Part shown: one piece after another, positions 1-8,797 of the stretch | How the letters are laid out: each line of letters starts with the position of its first letter | Position numbering within the stretch: the first letter of the stretch is position 1 | Origin: Planctomycetota bacterium | GTDB taxonomy: Bacteria > Planctomycetota > B15-G4 | Assembly: GCA_029259715.1 (NCBI GenBank) | Contig: JAJDEP010000003.1 | Span: 62,001-126,000 of the forward strand | Direction: 5' to 3' | Length of the DNA stretch: 64,000 nt | Translations under genes and position numbers: made by a program | The notes under the pieces: generated by a model | What the model was told of the DNA's origin: nothing | The model's database searches: none | The model's input: the letters and a program-made list of their open reading frames with translations, nothing else

Positions 1-482
1 GTGGCCACGCTGAAGCCCAGGCGCATGACCATGCCCGAGCTGTAGGTGCGCACCGGCTGGTCGATGTATTCGCCCAGCTCGGCGAAGTCGATGATGCTCT
101 CGAGCTTGTCGTCGATCTCGCGCCGCGTGAAGCCCTGCACCTGTCCGGCGAGGTAGATGTTCGCGCGCCCGGTGAACTCGGTGTGGAAGCCCGTGCCGAG
201 CTCGAGCAGGCTGGCGACCTTGCCGTCGGTCACGAAGGAGCCCGACGTCGCCAGCGTCGTGCCGGCGAGGATCTTCAGCAGCGTCGACTTGCCGGCGCCG
301 TTCTCGCCGATGACCCCCAGCGCCGAGCCCCGCGGCACCTCGAAGCTCACGTCGTCGAGGGCGCGGAAGGCGCGGTGGTACTTGCGCTTGCCGAAGGACA
401 TGAGCTCCTTCAGCCGCGCCACCGAGCCCGGATAGAGCCGGTATTCCTTGGTCAGGTTGCTCGCATGGACGGCGCTGTCCAT
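1..482 (-). CDS. Polysaccharide ABC exporter, ATP-binding subunit (Wzt/TagH type), partial
   Basis: ATPase that powers export of a surface polysaccharide through the permease encoded just upstream. The first 160 residues are visible and the gene runs off the left edge. Walker A GENGAGKST lies near residues 55-63 and the ABC signature begins as YSSGM near residue 150. The stretch LLELGTGFHTEFTGRANIYL is typical of the TagH/Wzt/RfbE branch. The ATG at 482-480 shares a base with the permease stop codon (TGATG), so the two are translationally coupled. The missing C-terminus would show whether it carries the extra carbohydrate-binding domain of Wzt proteins. Confidence 0.9.
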   Translation of the reverse strand, partial: MDSAVHASNLTKEYRLYPGSVARLKELMSFGKRKYHRAFRALDDVSFEVPRGSALGVIGENGAGKSTLLKILAGTTLATSGSFVTDGKVASLLELGTGFHTEFTGRANIYLAGQVQGFTRREIDDKLESIIDFAELGEYIDQPVRTYSSGMVMRLGFSVA

Positions 483-1459
483 CACACCTCGTCCGCGAAG
501 CGGCCCTTGCAGGCCAGGAAGAACGCGTAGCAGAGCACGAGCAGCACGGCGCTCACGCCGAGCAGGGCGAACAGGCTCGCGGTCGGGAAGGGGATCTTCC
601 CGTAGGAGAACACGGCGCGATAGAAGTCGAGGATCACGGCCATCGGGTTGAGCCAGATCCAGTCGGCCATGGTCTGCACCCAGGTGTTCGCCGCCGGGTC
701 GTCGGCCACGGTGGCGCCCATGGACCGCGCCTTCGCGCCGAGGGCGGTGAGGTCGTAGAAGACCGGCGTGGTGAACATCCAGAAGGTCAGGATGATCGGC
801 ACCACCTGCATGATGTCGCGGATGAACACGTTGGCCGCCGACAGGAACATGGTCAGCGCGCTGATGAACATCATCTGCACCAGCAGGATCAGCGGCAGCC
901 AGGCCAGCGTCGCCGGCAGCGTGCCGTTCACGAAGAGCTCGAGGCCGAGCAGCAGCACGAAGCCGATCAGGAAATACACGTGGTAGACGACCACGTGGTA
1001 CAGCGGCAGCAACTCGCTGGGGAACGCGATCTTCTTGATCAGGTTGGCGTTCTCGAGCACCACTCCGGTACCGCGACTGAGTGAGTCGCCCAGCACCGTC
1101 CACGGCAGGATGCCGGTGATCAGGTAGAAGGCCGCGCGCCAGGCCTGGTTGGCCTCGTCCACCGGCGCGCCCGGCGCATCGTGGGGCGCCAGCTTGTCGG
1201 TGAAACCGATGCCCAGCACGAGCCCGAAGATCAGGTAGTAGATGACGAACAGCAGGGCCGGCTGGGCGATGGGCCAGATACGGCCCAGGGCCGATCCCTC
1301 GATCCGCGCGCGCAGCTCCCGACGCACGAAGGCGCCGAGCAGCTCGCGGTGGCGGACGATGATCGCCGGGAGAAGGAGGGAGTCGCGCAGGGGGTTCAAG
1401 CGAGGGGCCCTTTCGGGGCCAGATGACAAACGCGGAAGGATATCACCGCCCACCACCAT
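482..1459 (-). CDS. Polysaccharide ABC exporter, permease subunit (Wzm/TagG, ABC-2 type)
   Basis: Integral membrane partner of the ATPase that follows it, likely moving a lipid-linked glycan across the inner membrane. About 325 residues with an N-terminal cytoplasmic segment FVRRELRARIEGSALGRIWP, characteristic of the TagG/Wzm family, followed by about six hydrophobic segments. The ATG at 1459 has GAGGGG about 8 bases upstream and overlaps the ROK gene by 17 bases. A longer in-frame start at 1528 exists but lies deeper inside the ROK gene and looks less likely. The substrate is unknown; the ROK sugar kinase and sulfatase-like gene in the same operon fit a modified sugar polymer. Confidence 0.88.
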   Translation of the reverse strand: MVVGGDILPRLSSGPERAPRLNPLRDSLLLPAIIVRHRELLGAFVRRELRARIEGSALGRIWPIAQPALLFVIYYLIFGLVLGIGFTDKLAPHDAPGAPVDEANQAWRAAFYLITGILPWTVLGDSLSRGTGVVLENANLIKKIAFPSELLPLYHVVVYHVYFLIGFVLLLGLELFVNGTLPATLAWLPLILLVQMMFISALTMFLSAANVFIRDIMQVVPIILTFWMFTTPVFYDLTALGAKARSMGATVADDPAANTWVQTMADWIWLNPMAVILDFYRAVFSYGKIPFPTASLFALLGVSAVLLVLCYAFFLACKGRFADEV

Positions 1460-2390
1460 CGCTGCGCCCCTCATCTCCGAGACCGGCCGCGGCCAGGAGC
1501 CCCGCGCCGAGGAGACCCGCGTCCTCATCGACGCTCGCGGCCTGCACCTGTACCGGACCCAGGCCCGCCGCCAGGGGGTGAGGATCGAGGGCCGCAGCCG
1601 CCGCTCGCAGCAGACTGGGGGCGTGACGGGCCACTCCGCCCCCTACCACCACCAGGGCCGGATCGGCCACGATGACCAGCAGGCGCACGAGGGCGGCCAG
1701 GGCCTGCTCGGCGTCCGCCAGGATGGCCAGGGCCCGTTCGTCGCCGCTCCCGGCGGCGGCGATCAACGCGGCGGCGTCCGGGCCGATGCCCGCCGCCCGG
1801 GCCCGGCGACCCAGCGACCGGCCGCCGAGGAAGGCCTCGAAGCAGCCCGGGTCCACGCCGTCGATCTCGGCCCCCCCGCCCGAGCGCCAGGCCAGGTGCC
1901 CGCCCTCGGCGGCGGCGCCATGCCGGCCCTCCAGCAGATGTCCATCGCAGACCAGGCCCGTCCCCACGCCCGTCCCGACGAAGACGGCCACCAGATCGTC
2001 GACGCCGCGCGTGCGCGACTCGGCCCAGGCGGCCGCGTTGACGTCGTTGACCAGGCGCACGGGCAGTCCCAGGGCCGCGCTCAGCGGTGCGGCCAGCGGT
2101 TCGTCGACGAGCTCGAGCCCGGGCGACATGGCCACCACGCCGGTTTCCCGGTCGGCGAAACCCGCGAGGGCCAGACCCACGGCCGCCGGCGGCTCGGGCG
2201 AGGCGTCGATGAGGGCGCGTCCCACCTCTGTCAGCGCCGCGATCAACGCCGGACCATCGCCGCGCGGGGTCGGTCGCGTCACGCGCCCCACCAGCCTCGG
2301 ACCGGGCGCCCCTTCCATCCGGGCCCCTTCCATCCGGGCAGCCCGCAGTTGGGTGCCGCCCACGTCGAACACGATCACCGGTGCGGTCAT
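1443..2390 (-). CDS. ROK-family sugar kinase / glucokinase-like
   Basis: Probable ATP-dependent hexose or N-acetylhexosamine kinase of 315 residues. It shows the phosphate-binding motif DVGGTQLRAAR (residues 9-19), the catalytic Asp116 in VNDVNAAAW and the glycine-rich GTGVGTG loop (140-146). GGHLAW (163-168) matches the start of the ROK signature, but the usual CxCGxxGCxE zinc site is reduced to a single Cys in PGCFE, so zinc binding is probably lost. A 12-base tandem repeat near the start encodes RMEGARMEGA. The ATG at 2390 overlaps the sulfatase-like stop (ATGA). Its place in an exporter operon suggests it primes or salvages a sugar for the exported glycan. Confidence 0.85.
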   Translation of the reverse strand: MTAPVIVFDVGGTQLRAARMEGARMEGAPGPRLVGRVTRPTPRGDGPALIAALTEVGRALIDASPEPPAAVGLALAGFADRETGVVAMSPGLELVDEPLAAPLSAALGLPVRLVNDVNAAAWAESRTRGVDDLVAVFVGTGVGTGLVCDGHLLEGRHGAAAEGGHLAWRSGGGAEIDGVDPGCFEAFLGGRSLGRRARAAGIGPDAAALIAAAGSGDERALAILADAEQALAALVRLLVIVADPALVVVGGGVARHAPSLLRAAAAALDPHPLAAGLGPVQVQAASVDEDAGLLGAGLLAAAGLGDEGRSDGGGR

Positions 2391-4657
2391 GGCGCCTGTG
2401 CCTCCCACATCACGGGGCGGGACGGCGCCGCGCGCAAGGTCGCGCGGACCCAGTTGTCGTGGGCCCGGCGCAGGTGTTCGGCCATCAGCATCACCGGGCG
2501 CGGCGGGTCCCCCGCGAGCAGGTCGTCGAGGGCCCGCGGGTCGTGTTCGAGGTCGAAGAGCTGGTCGGCATCGCCCGCCTCCGAGGCCTCGCCCAGCAGC
2601 AGCCACTGCTCCTCCCGCACGGCGATGCGGCGATGCCGGGTGACGCCCTCGTAGGGCTCGAGCAGGCCGAAGGCCATCGCGGGCTCGACGGCCTCGCCGC
2701 GGTCGTAGGGGCTGTCCGCCCGGGTCCGGAAGGGCGGCGGCAGCCGTCCCTGGAAGCTGCCCTCGGCGCCGAAGTCGCCCAGTTCGGCGATGAGTCGCGT
2801 CACGTCCACCAGCGGGATCATCTGCTCCTCGACGAGACCCGCGGGGACGCCCGGCCCGGCGACGATGAGCGGCACCCGCACCACCTCCTCGTGCAGGTGC
2901 TGTCCGTGCAACCGCCCGCCGTGCTCGAAGAATTCCTCGCCCTGCGCGCCCACCACCACCACCAGCGTGTCCTGAGCCAGGTCCTCGTCGTCGAGCCAGC
3001 GCAGCAGCTCGCCCACCGCCCGATCGATGCCCGCCACCTCGGCGTCGTACTTCGGACCCAGCTCGACGGCCAGCGCATCGGCGGCGCCGGGCCGCGAATC
3101 GAGACGGGCCAGTCGTTCGAGCAGCTCGGGGGCGGGTCTCCCCGACACCGCCAGCAGGTCCGCGGCTTCGGGTTCGTGGGGATGGGTGGCATCGGAGACG
3201 TGCACCAGGGCCAGCCACTGGAAGTCCTGCACGTCGGCCAGCCAGTCGAGGGCCGCCTCGACCACCATGGGCGCCGGCACCACCGACGTCACGAAGCGCT
3301 GGAAGCCCCGGTCGAGCCCCTGCTCGGGCGAGACCCAACCGCTGCTCGAGAACCCGCCGGTCTCCCGGCCTGCCCAGGCCGCGGCCTGGGGCAGGGTGAT
3401 CAGTCGCGGCGAGAGCCGTCGCCCCGCGGCGAGGCCCAGTCCGTGGGTGCTCGGCGCCGTACCCGTCAGCAGGGAAGCAACGTTGGGCAGGGTCCACGCC
3501 GAGGGGGCGATGACCCGTTCGTAGCGCAAGCCCCGAGCGGCGAGGGCGTCGAGGTTGGGGGTCGCGCCGCGGTCGTAGCCGTAGCAGCCCAGGCGGTCCG
3601 GTCGCAGCGAGTCGGCGATGACGAGCAGCACGTTGCGTGAAACGCCGGGCTCGTGGGGCCGTCGCAACACCGGACGCGGCGCTGTGACGAGCAGGTCACG
3701 GAGGCCCACGAACAGCCCCGGCGCTCCCACACGTTGCACCACCAGACCGCTCCCGTCGAAGGCCTCGAGGGGCAGGTGCACCAGGGCCTCGCGGGCCCCC
3801 TGCCCGAGGAAGCCGAGGCTGATGCGCGCGACGGTGCGCCCGCCGGCGAAGAACAGGATCGATCCGCTCGCGGCCGCCCGCGCCACCTCGGCGTCGCTCG
3901 GCGTCTCGCCGTCCTCGTTCGGGAGCGGAGCCGCGTGGACGACGATCTCGAGCCGCCCGCCCGGCGCGTCGGGGATGCTCAGCTCCCAGGCCTCGCCCGG
4001 CGGGAGCTCCAGGCAGCGCGGACCGGGCAGACCCAGGCGCTCGGCCTGCGGGCTCGACGGCGCCAGCACCAGCGTGCCGCCGAAGGCCGTCAACGGGTCG
4101 GCGAGCACGACGCGGCTGACCACCGGCGCCTCCGACTCGTCCACCGGTCGCCCCGCGGTCTCGATCACGAGGTCGGCGACGAACAGCTCGGCGGGCTCCA
4201 CCCCCCGGCGCGGCGTGCCCGCGACGCACTCGATGTCGATGGCGTCGCCCACGTCGGCGGGCAAGGGCAAGCGATGCAGCGCCCAGCCGCCCACGCTCGC
4301 GGGCGCGGCGTGCAACATCACCCGGCGTCCGTCCGGCGTGACCATGGCCACGCGCAGGACGCCGCCCGGGGCTCGGGCCCCTTCTCGCAGGCGCAGCACC
4401 GGCGCTTCCCCGGACACCACCGCCGGGAGGCGCAGACGGCTGCCGGCGGCCAGGCTCCAGGCGGCCCGGCTCTCACCGCCGAGGCGCACCCGCGGGACCG
4501 CCGTGCTCGGCGCATTGGGCACCAGCACCGACCGACGGCCGACGCGATAGTCGGGGGCGCGCTGGTCGGCCCACCACCAACCGCCCGCCAGCAGGACCGC
4601 AGCCACCAGGCTCAGTCCCGTCGCGGCCTTCACGGCCGCCCATTCGCTCTTCCTCAC
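2387..4657 (-). CDS. Membrane-anchored sulfatase/alkaline-phosphatase-superfamily protein, probably inactive
   Basis: A 756-residue protein with one N-terminal membrane segment (about 10-28), a beta-rich extracytoplasmic region to about 335 and a sulfatase-fold domain from about 340 (NVLLVIADSLRPDRLGCYGY). Active-site positions are eroded. The CxPSR region reads WTLPNVASLLTG, with Thr for Cys/Ser and Val for Arg. The metal-binding DHGE motif is AQGE near residue 570, so both ligands are changed. It may act as a binding or scaffold protein. The start is GTG at 4657, overlapping the lipoprotein stop (GTGA). Longer upstream readings of this frame run through the lipoprotein gene and were not used. 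Confidence 0.85.
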   Translation of the reverse strand: MRKSEWAAVKAATGLSLVAAVLLAGGWWWADQRAPDYRVGRRSVLVPNAPSTAVPRVRLGGESRAAWSLAAGSRLRLPAVVSGEAPVLRLREGARAPGGVLRVAMVTPDGRRVMLHAAPASVGGWALHRLPLPADVGDAIDIECVAGTPRRGVEPAELFVADLVIETAGRPVDESEAPVVSRVVLADPLTAFGGTLVLAPSSPQAERLGLPGPRCLELPPGEAWELSIPDAPGGRLEIVVHAAPLPNEDGETPSDAEVARAAASGSILFFAGGRTVARISLGFLGQGAREALVHLPLEAFDGSGLVVQRVGAPGLFVGLRDLLVTAPRPVLRRPHEPGVSRNVLLVIADSLRPDRLGCYGYDRGATPNLDALAARGLRYERVIAPSAWTLPNVASLLTGTAPSTHGLGLAAGRRLSPRLITLPQAAAWAGRETGGFSSSGWVSPEQGLDRGFQRFVTSVVPAPMVVEAALDWLADVQDFQWLALVHVSDATHPHEPEAADLLAVSGRPAPELLERLARLDSRPGAADALAVELGPKYDAEVAGIDRAVGELLRWLDDEDLAQDTLVVVVGAQGEEFFEHGGRLHGQHLHEEVVRVPLIVAGPGVPAGLVEEQMIPLVDVTRLIAELGDFGAEGSFQGRLPPPFRTRADSPYDRGEAVEPAMAFGLLEPYEGVTRHRRIAVREEQWLLLGEASEAGDADQLFDLEHDPRALDDLLAGDPPRPVMLMAEHLRRAHDNWVRATLRAAPSRPVMWEAQAP

Positions 4658-5133
4658 GAGCCGTAGCGCAGGGTCGCGTTGATGCGCGCCACCAGCATCT
4701 CGGCCTGATCGAAGTTGTCCGGGATGGGCTCCCAATCCTCCGACTCCTGCGGGTGCGTCGCGAGCAAGCCGCCCTTCTCGAGCACCTCCTCGAGCACACG
4801 CAGGTTCACCACCCAGCCGCTGCCCTCGGGATTGATGCTCGCGATCACCCGCTGGCGGGACGGTCCGCGGAATTCCCTCAGCGAGGTGCCGTAACGCCAG
4901 TCGGACTCGATCGTCCCCGCCTGCAGGTTGCGCAGCCGGATCGGGTAGCCCTCGCCGTCGACGGTTCGCTCGACCACCGTGAACAGGTCGGGGTAGGCGA
5001 TGCCGCTGGTGACCAGCGTCGCCGGGAGCGTGATCACCGTCTGGCAACCCGCGGCCAGCACCACGACCATCCCGAGCAGGACGGCCCGACACCGGACGCG
5101 GGACATGACCGAGAGGGGGAGGCGCTGCCGCAT
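4654..5133 (-). CDS. Predicted lipoprotein, unknown function
   Basis: A 159-residue protein with a basic N-terminus, a hydrophobic stretch and the lipobox LAAGC, so probably lipid-anchored. The mature part (about 130 residues, including YPDLFTVVERTVDGEGYPIR) matches no family I can name. It is the first gene of the operon running left into the sulfatase-like, ROK and exporter genes. I chose the ATG at 5133 because TAGACT lies 7 bases upstream with no Shine-Dalgarno sequence, the leaderless pattern repeated in this window. The Met at 5106 is the alternative. Confidence 0.75.
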   Translation of the reverse strand: MRQRLPLSVMSRVRCRAVLLGMVVVLAAGCQTVITLPATLVTSGIAYPDLFTVVERTVDGEGYPIRLRNLQAGTIESDWRYGTSLREFRGPSRQRVIASINPEGSGWVVNLRVLEEVLEKGGLLATHPQESEDWEPIPDNFDQAEMLVARINATLRYGS

Positions 5134-5146
5134 GGTGCGGAGTCTA
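5134..5146 (-). promoter_or_regulatory. Leaderless-type -10 box (TAGACT-N7-ATG) before the lipoprotein operon
   Basis: Read on the minus strand, TAGACT occupies 5146-5141 and is followed by 7 bases and the ATG at 5133. The TAG of the box is also the stop codon of the Der gene. A transcript from this box would begin at or next to the ATG. Confidence 0.5.
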
Positions 5147-6583
5147 CCCCTCGCCGATGGGCAGATCATCGCCCCGCACCGGTCCGCCTCCGGGACCCCT
5201 TCCCTTGGGACGCCGCCCCTTGGGATCCCGCCCCCGATGGCCACCGCCGGGTGCATGGCCCTCGCCCCGCGCGATGAAGCGCAGACGCACCGGGATCTCC
5301 GGGAACGGCAGCGCATCCTGGATCTCGTGCAACAGGAACCGCCGCCAGGAATCCTCGAAGGCGTCGGGCGAATTCACGAAGACCACGATGGTGGGCGGAT
5401 AGGTCGCGACCTGCGAGGCGTAGTAGATCTTGCCGATGCGCCCTTGCATGGGACGCGGCCGGCGGCGCTGATAGGCGCTGCGCAGCACCCGGTTGATCTC
5501 GCCGGTGCTGACGCGCCGGCCGGCCTGGTCATGCAGCTCGGAGGCCAGGTTGAGCATCTCCACCAGGCCCGCGCTCTCCTTGGCGGACATGAAGGCGATG
5601 GGCGCGAAGGGCAGCCCCGTGATGTGGCTGCGCAGGTAGGTCTCGTAGGCCAGCGGGTCCGAGCGGTCGCGCGCCAGGTCCCACTTGTTGACCACCAGGA
5701 TGGAGGGCACCGATGCGTCCGCCACCTGCCCGGCAATCTGCTTGTCGAGCCGGCCGATGTCGCGCGTGGCGTCGAGCATGATCAGCACCACGTCAGCGCG
5801 GCGGATGGCCCGCTCGGCCCGCGACTGACCGTAGAACTCCACCGAGTCGCTGATCGTGCGCGCCTTGCGCATGCCGGCCGTGTCGATGGCCGTGAAGCGC
5901 CGCGCCCCCAGCATGAACGGGACGTCGACGGCATCGCGCGTGGTGCCCGGGATGTCGGAGACGATCACGCGCTCCTCCTCCACCAGGGCGTTGACCAGCG
6001 TCGACTTGCCGACGTTCATGCGGCCCACGATGCCCAGGCGGATGGGGACGTCCGGCCCCAGCGGGCGCAGGGCGTCCGGGCCGGCGAGCTCGAACAGGTG
6101 GCTGCGCAGGTCGTGCAGACCGATGCGTTCCTTGGCCGACACGGCCCAGGGGTCTCCAAAGCCCAGTCCGTGGGCCTCGCCCACCCCCGCCGCGTCCTTG
6201 GTGGCCTCCACCTTGTTGGCCACCAGTACCACCGGCACCGACAGGCCGCGCAGGCGCGCGGCCACGCCCTTGTCCTGGGGCAGGACGCCCTGCTTGGCGT
6301 CGATGACGAACATGACGATGTCGGCCAGGTCCAGGGCCGCCGTGATCTGCTCCTCGATCTCCGCCGCCAGGGCCGCCTCGTCGAATTGGCCGATGCCGCC
6401 GGTGTCGATCAGCTCGACCGAGTGGTTGTCGTGGTCGAGCACGAAGCTGACCCGGTCGCGGGTGACCCCGGCCATGGGGTCTTCGATGGCGACCCGCTGT
6501 CCGACCAGGGCGTTGAACAGCGTGGACTTGCCGACGTTCGGTCGGCCCACGATGACCACCCGGGGAATGCCCATGCCGCTCAT
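5144..6583 (-). CDS. der: Ribosome-assembly GTPase Der (EngA)
   Basis: Essential double-GTPase needed for 50S subunit maturation. 479 residues. The first G domain starts with GRPNVGKST (13-21), with DTGG and NKVE. The second starts with GRMNVGKST (about 200), with DTAG and NKWD. A C-terminal KH-like domain follows, ending in a basic, glycine-rich tail. Length and order match the family. The ATG at 6583 overlaps the QueE stop (ATGA), so it is the last gene of a three-gene run with the aminotransferase and queE. Confidence 0.97.
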   Translation of the reverse strand: MSGMGIPRVVIVGRPNVGKSTLFNALVGQRVAIEDPMAGVTRDRVSFVLDHDNHSVELIDTGGIGQFDEAALAAEIEEQITAALDLADIVMFVIDAKQGVLPQDKGVAARLRGLSVPVVLVANKVEATKDAAGVGEAHGLGFGDPWAVSAKERIGLHDLRSHLFELAGPDALRPLGPDVPIRLGIVGRMNVGKSTLVNALVEEERVIVSDIPGTTRDAVDVPFMLGARRFTAIDTAGMRKARTISDSVEFYGQSRAERAIRRADVVLIMLDATRDIGRLDKQIAGQVADASVPSILVVNKWDLARDRSDPLAYETYLRSHITGLPFAPIAFMSAKESAGLVEMLNLASELHDQAGRRVSTGEINRVLRSAYQRRRPRPMQGRIGKIYYASQVATYPPTIVVFVNSPDAFEDSWRRFLLHEIQDALPFPEIPVRLRFIARGEGHAPGGGHRGRDPKGRRPKGRGPGGGPVRGDDLPIGEG

Positions 6584-7314
6584 CGGACCCCCAGCAGCTT
6601 GTGGACTTGTGGCACGACGCGGACCGCCAGGCCGCGAGACAGCAACCGGTCGGCCAGCGCGTCCAGGCGTTCGCGGGGCAGCGCCGGCGAGCCGCCCAGG
6701 GGCGTCACCGGCTGCAGGTAGACGGTCGCGCCCGGTCGGGTGGCGGCCGCCAGATCGGCGGCGCGTTCCCACTCGGACGGTTCAACGTCGCCGTCGACGA
6801 CGATCTTGAAGAAGGTCTCGACGGAGGCGAGCGCGCCGGTGGCGAACGCGCGGTCGTGCCGGTCGAGGACGTCCGCCTGGCCGGTGGACGACGGCAGCTT
6901 GATGTCGCAGGCCACCCAGCGCACCCGCGCGGCCGCGCGCGCCAGGGCCTCACCGTCGAGCCCGGCGGTCTCGAGCATCACCTCGCGGGGCGCCAGGGCG
7001 TCACACAGCGCGACGACGAATTCGATCTGCTCGAGGGGCTCGCCGCCGGTGAGGCTGACCGGCGCCGACCCACCCGGGTCGGCGGCCTCCACCAGCTCGA
7101 TCACCGTGGCGATGTCGAGCGGATTGGGGCGCCGCTCGCCTTTGCCCTCGGGCACGGCGACGGAGTCCGGGACTTCGAAGGCCCAGGCGGTGTCGCAGTA
7201 GCGGCAGTCGACGCGGCAGCCCGCCAGACGCACGAAGACCATGCGTTGTCCCAGCAGTCGTCCCTCGCCCTGCCAGCTGCGAAAGACCTCGGCGACGTTA
7301 CCCGTGACAGCCAC
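6580..7314 (-). CDS. queE: 7-carboxy-7-deazaguanine synthase (radical SAM)
   Basis: Radical S-adenosylmethionine enzyme that converts carboxy-tetrahydropterin to 7-carboxy-7-deazaguanine in queuosine and other deazapurine synthesis. 244 residues. The SWQGEG substrate motif is at 14-18 and the [4Fe-4S] site C33-x3-C37-x2-C40 is intact, followed by SLTGGEPLEQ. The start is taken as GTG at 7314, two bases past the upstream stop codon; no ATG lies closer. No other queuosine gene is in the window, so the rest of the pathway must be elsewhere. Confidence 0.92.
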   Translation of the reverse strand: MAVTGNVAEVFRSWQGEGRLLGQRMVFVRLAGCRVDCRYCDTAWAFEVPDSVAVPEGKGERRPNPLDIATVIELVEAADPGGSAPVSLTGGEPLEQIEFVVALCDALAPREVMLETAGLDGEALARAAARVRWVACDIKLPSSTGQADVLDRHDRAFATGALASVETFFKIVVDGDVEPSEWERAADLAAATRPGATVYLQPVTPLGGSPALPRERLDALADRLLSRGLAVRVVPQVHKLLGVR

Positions 7315-7316
7315 GA

Positions 7317-8435
7317 TCAGCCTCGCGCCGCATCCTCCGCGATCGCCCGCAGCGCCTCGATGCCCCGATCGAGGACGTCGTCCTCGGCGGCGAAGGAGAG
7401 GCGGAAGTGGGTGTCGCGTGCGCTGAAGGCCTTGCCTGGCACGATCAGCAGGCGCCGCTCCAGCGCCTTCTCGAGGAAGCCGTCGCCGTCGAAACCCGGC
7501 GGGAGCTGCGGGAACATGTAGAACGAGCCGCCCGGTGACGCGACCTCGTAGTGCTCGGCGAGGCCGGCCAGGATCCGATCGCGCTTGCCGCGGTAGTCGG
7601 CGATCTCCTTCGACATGTCGACGTCGAAGGCCGCGAGTCCGGCCACCTGCACCAACGACGGCGCGCAGACGAAGGAAAACTGCTGCATGCGCCGCATGGC
7701 GTCCACCAGCTCCTCGGGACCGACCGCCCAGCCCAGCCGCCAGCCGGGCATGCCGTATGTCTTGGACCACCCGCCGAGCACGAGCAGGCGGTCGTCGGGC
7801 ACATGGCCGATGGCCGAGACGTGCGGGCCGTCGTAGACGAACTCGTCGTAGATCTCGTCCGAGATCACGGTCAGGTCGTGGGCGGCGGCCAGCCGCCCCA
7901 CCGCGGAGAGTTCGTCGGCGGTGAGCGTGCGGCCGGTGGGGTTGGACGGCGAGTTGATCAGAATCGCCCGGGTGCGCTCCGTCACGAGGGGCGCAAGATC
8001 TTCCGCGCGCAACGGCTGCCCCGGATAGACGTCGTAACTCACGGGTACGCCGCTGCACATGCTGGCCAACACCGGGTACATGGTGAAGTACGGGTCGGGG
8101 ACGAGGATCTCGTCGCCTGGATCGAGCAGGCCCATGAAGCCGAGCATGAGTCCGCCGGACACACCGCAGGTGATCAAGCTCTCGTCGCCGGTGTAACCGT
8201 GGCGCTCGGCGAGCCGCGCGAGCACGGCGTCGTTCAGCTCGGGCAGCCCCTGGGTGACGGTGTAGCGGCTGACGTCGTCACGAATGGCGCCCACGGCGGC
8301 CGCCTTGACCGGTTCGGGCACATCGAAGTGCGCCTGCCCGATGGACAGGTTGATGGGATCCTCCATGCTCGAGACGAGCTCGAACATGCGGCGGATCCCG
8401 CTCGCTTCGACACCGCTGGCACGACGGGAGATCAT
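7317..8435 (-). CDS. PLP-dependent class I/II aminotransferase
   Basis: Fold-type I aminotransferase of 372 residues, close to aspartate/aromatic or kynurenine aminotransferases. Visible are the substrate-loop region NLSIGQAHFDVPEPV, NSPSNPTG with the conserved Asn, SDEIYDEFVYDG and the Schiff-base Lys in GGWSKTYGMPGWR. The ATG at 8435 has CGGAG 8 bases upstream. It leads the run with queE and der; no shared pathway is obvious and the true substrate cannot be told from sequence. Confidence 0.9.
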   Translation of the reverse strand: MISRRASGVEASGIRRMFELVSSMEDPINLSIGQAHFDVPEPVKAAAVGAIRDDVSRYTVTQGLPELNDAVLARLAERHGYTGDESLITCGVSGGLMLGFMGLLDPGDEILVPDPYFTMYPVLASMCSGVPVSYDVYPGQPLRAEDLAPLVTERTRAILINSPSNPTGRTLTADELSAVGRLAAAHDLTVISDEIYDEFVYDGPHVSAIGHVPDDRLLVLGGWSKTYGMPGWRLGWAVGPEELVDAMRRMQQFSFVCAPSLVQVAGLAAFDVDMSKEIADYRGKRDRILAGLAEHYEVASPGGSFYMFPQLPPGFDGDGFLEKALERRLLIVPGKAFSARDTHFRLSFAAEDDVLDRGIEALRAIAEDAARG

Positions 8436-8469
8436 CAGGCGATCTCCGGAGAGACGCGGAGGGGGCGGA

Positions 8470-8709
8470 TCAGCCCTCCGCGGCGGCCTCGGCGGCAGCG
8501 TCGGCCGGCGCCGCGGTCTTGGCGCTCGAAGCAGCGACCTTGGCCTTACGCGCCTTGAAGATGGTGCGCACCTTGCGCAGGCCGTAGACGGTCTCGCCGT
8601 CCTTGTACTCGCCCTTCTTCTTCAGCGCGGCCAGACGCTCGGAACGGGTCCAGACGTTGCGGGCACGGGCAAGGGAGCCACTGGTCTTCAGGCTGCGGTG
8701 GATAGACAT
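8470..8709 (-). CDS. Small basic protein of the PVC (Verrucomicrobia/Chlamydiae) type
   Basis: A 79-residue, strongly basic protein that opens MSIHRSLKTSGSLARARNVW and continues with ERLAALKKKG and YGLRKVRTI. This is the pattern I know from the small basic protein family described in Verrucomicrobia, Chlamydiae and Planctomycetes (TIGR04137 as I remember it). Its role is not established; the charge suggests RNA or ribosome binding. A 20-residue Ala-rich tail (KTAAPADAAAEAAAEG) follows the core. The start at 8709 matches the family start; a longer reading from 8760 does not. It is useful as a lineage marker. Confidence 0.85.
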   Translation of the reverse strand: MSIHRSLKTSGSLARARNVWTRSERLAALKKKGEYKDGETVYGLRKVRTIFKARKAKVAASSAKTAAPADAAAEAAAEG

Positions 8710-8766
8710 CGGAGACTCTCGCGCTGGTCCGTGTGAAGCAAAGGGCCCCGTATCGTCCACAAGGGA

Positions 8767-8792
8767 GGCCCCCGGTCAAGGCACCGGGGCCC
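8767..8792 (-). terminator. GC-rich hairpin after the SPOR-like gene
   Basis: CCCCGGT (8770-8776) and ACCGGGG (8783-8789) form a 7-bp stem with a 6-base loop, extended by GG/CC after one mismatch. It starts 5 bases past the stop of the SPOR-like gene and precedes the small basic protein gene. There is no T run, so it may be a terminator or a leader structure. GGGCCCC at 8743-8749 could pair with the same right arm. Confidence 0.45.
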
Positions 8793-8797
8793 TGCGA

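Noticed and set aside
2390..3497. N-terminal extension of the ROK frame back to 3497
   Set aside because: It translates the sulfatase-like gene out of frame into Arg/Gly-rich sequence; the true start is the ATG at 2390.
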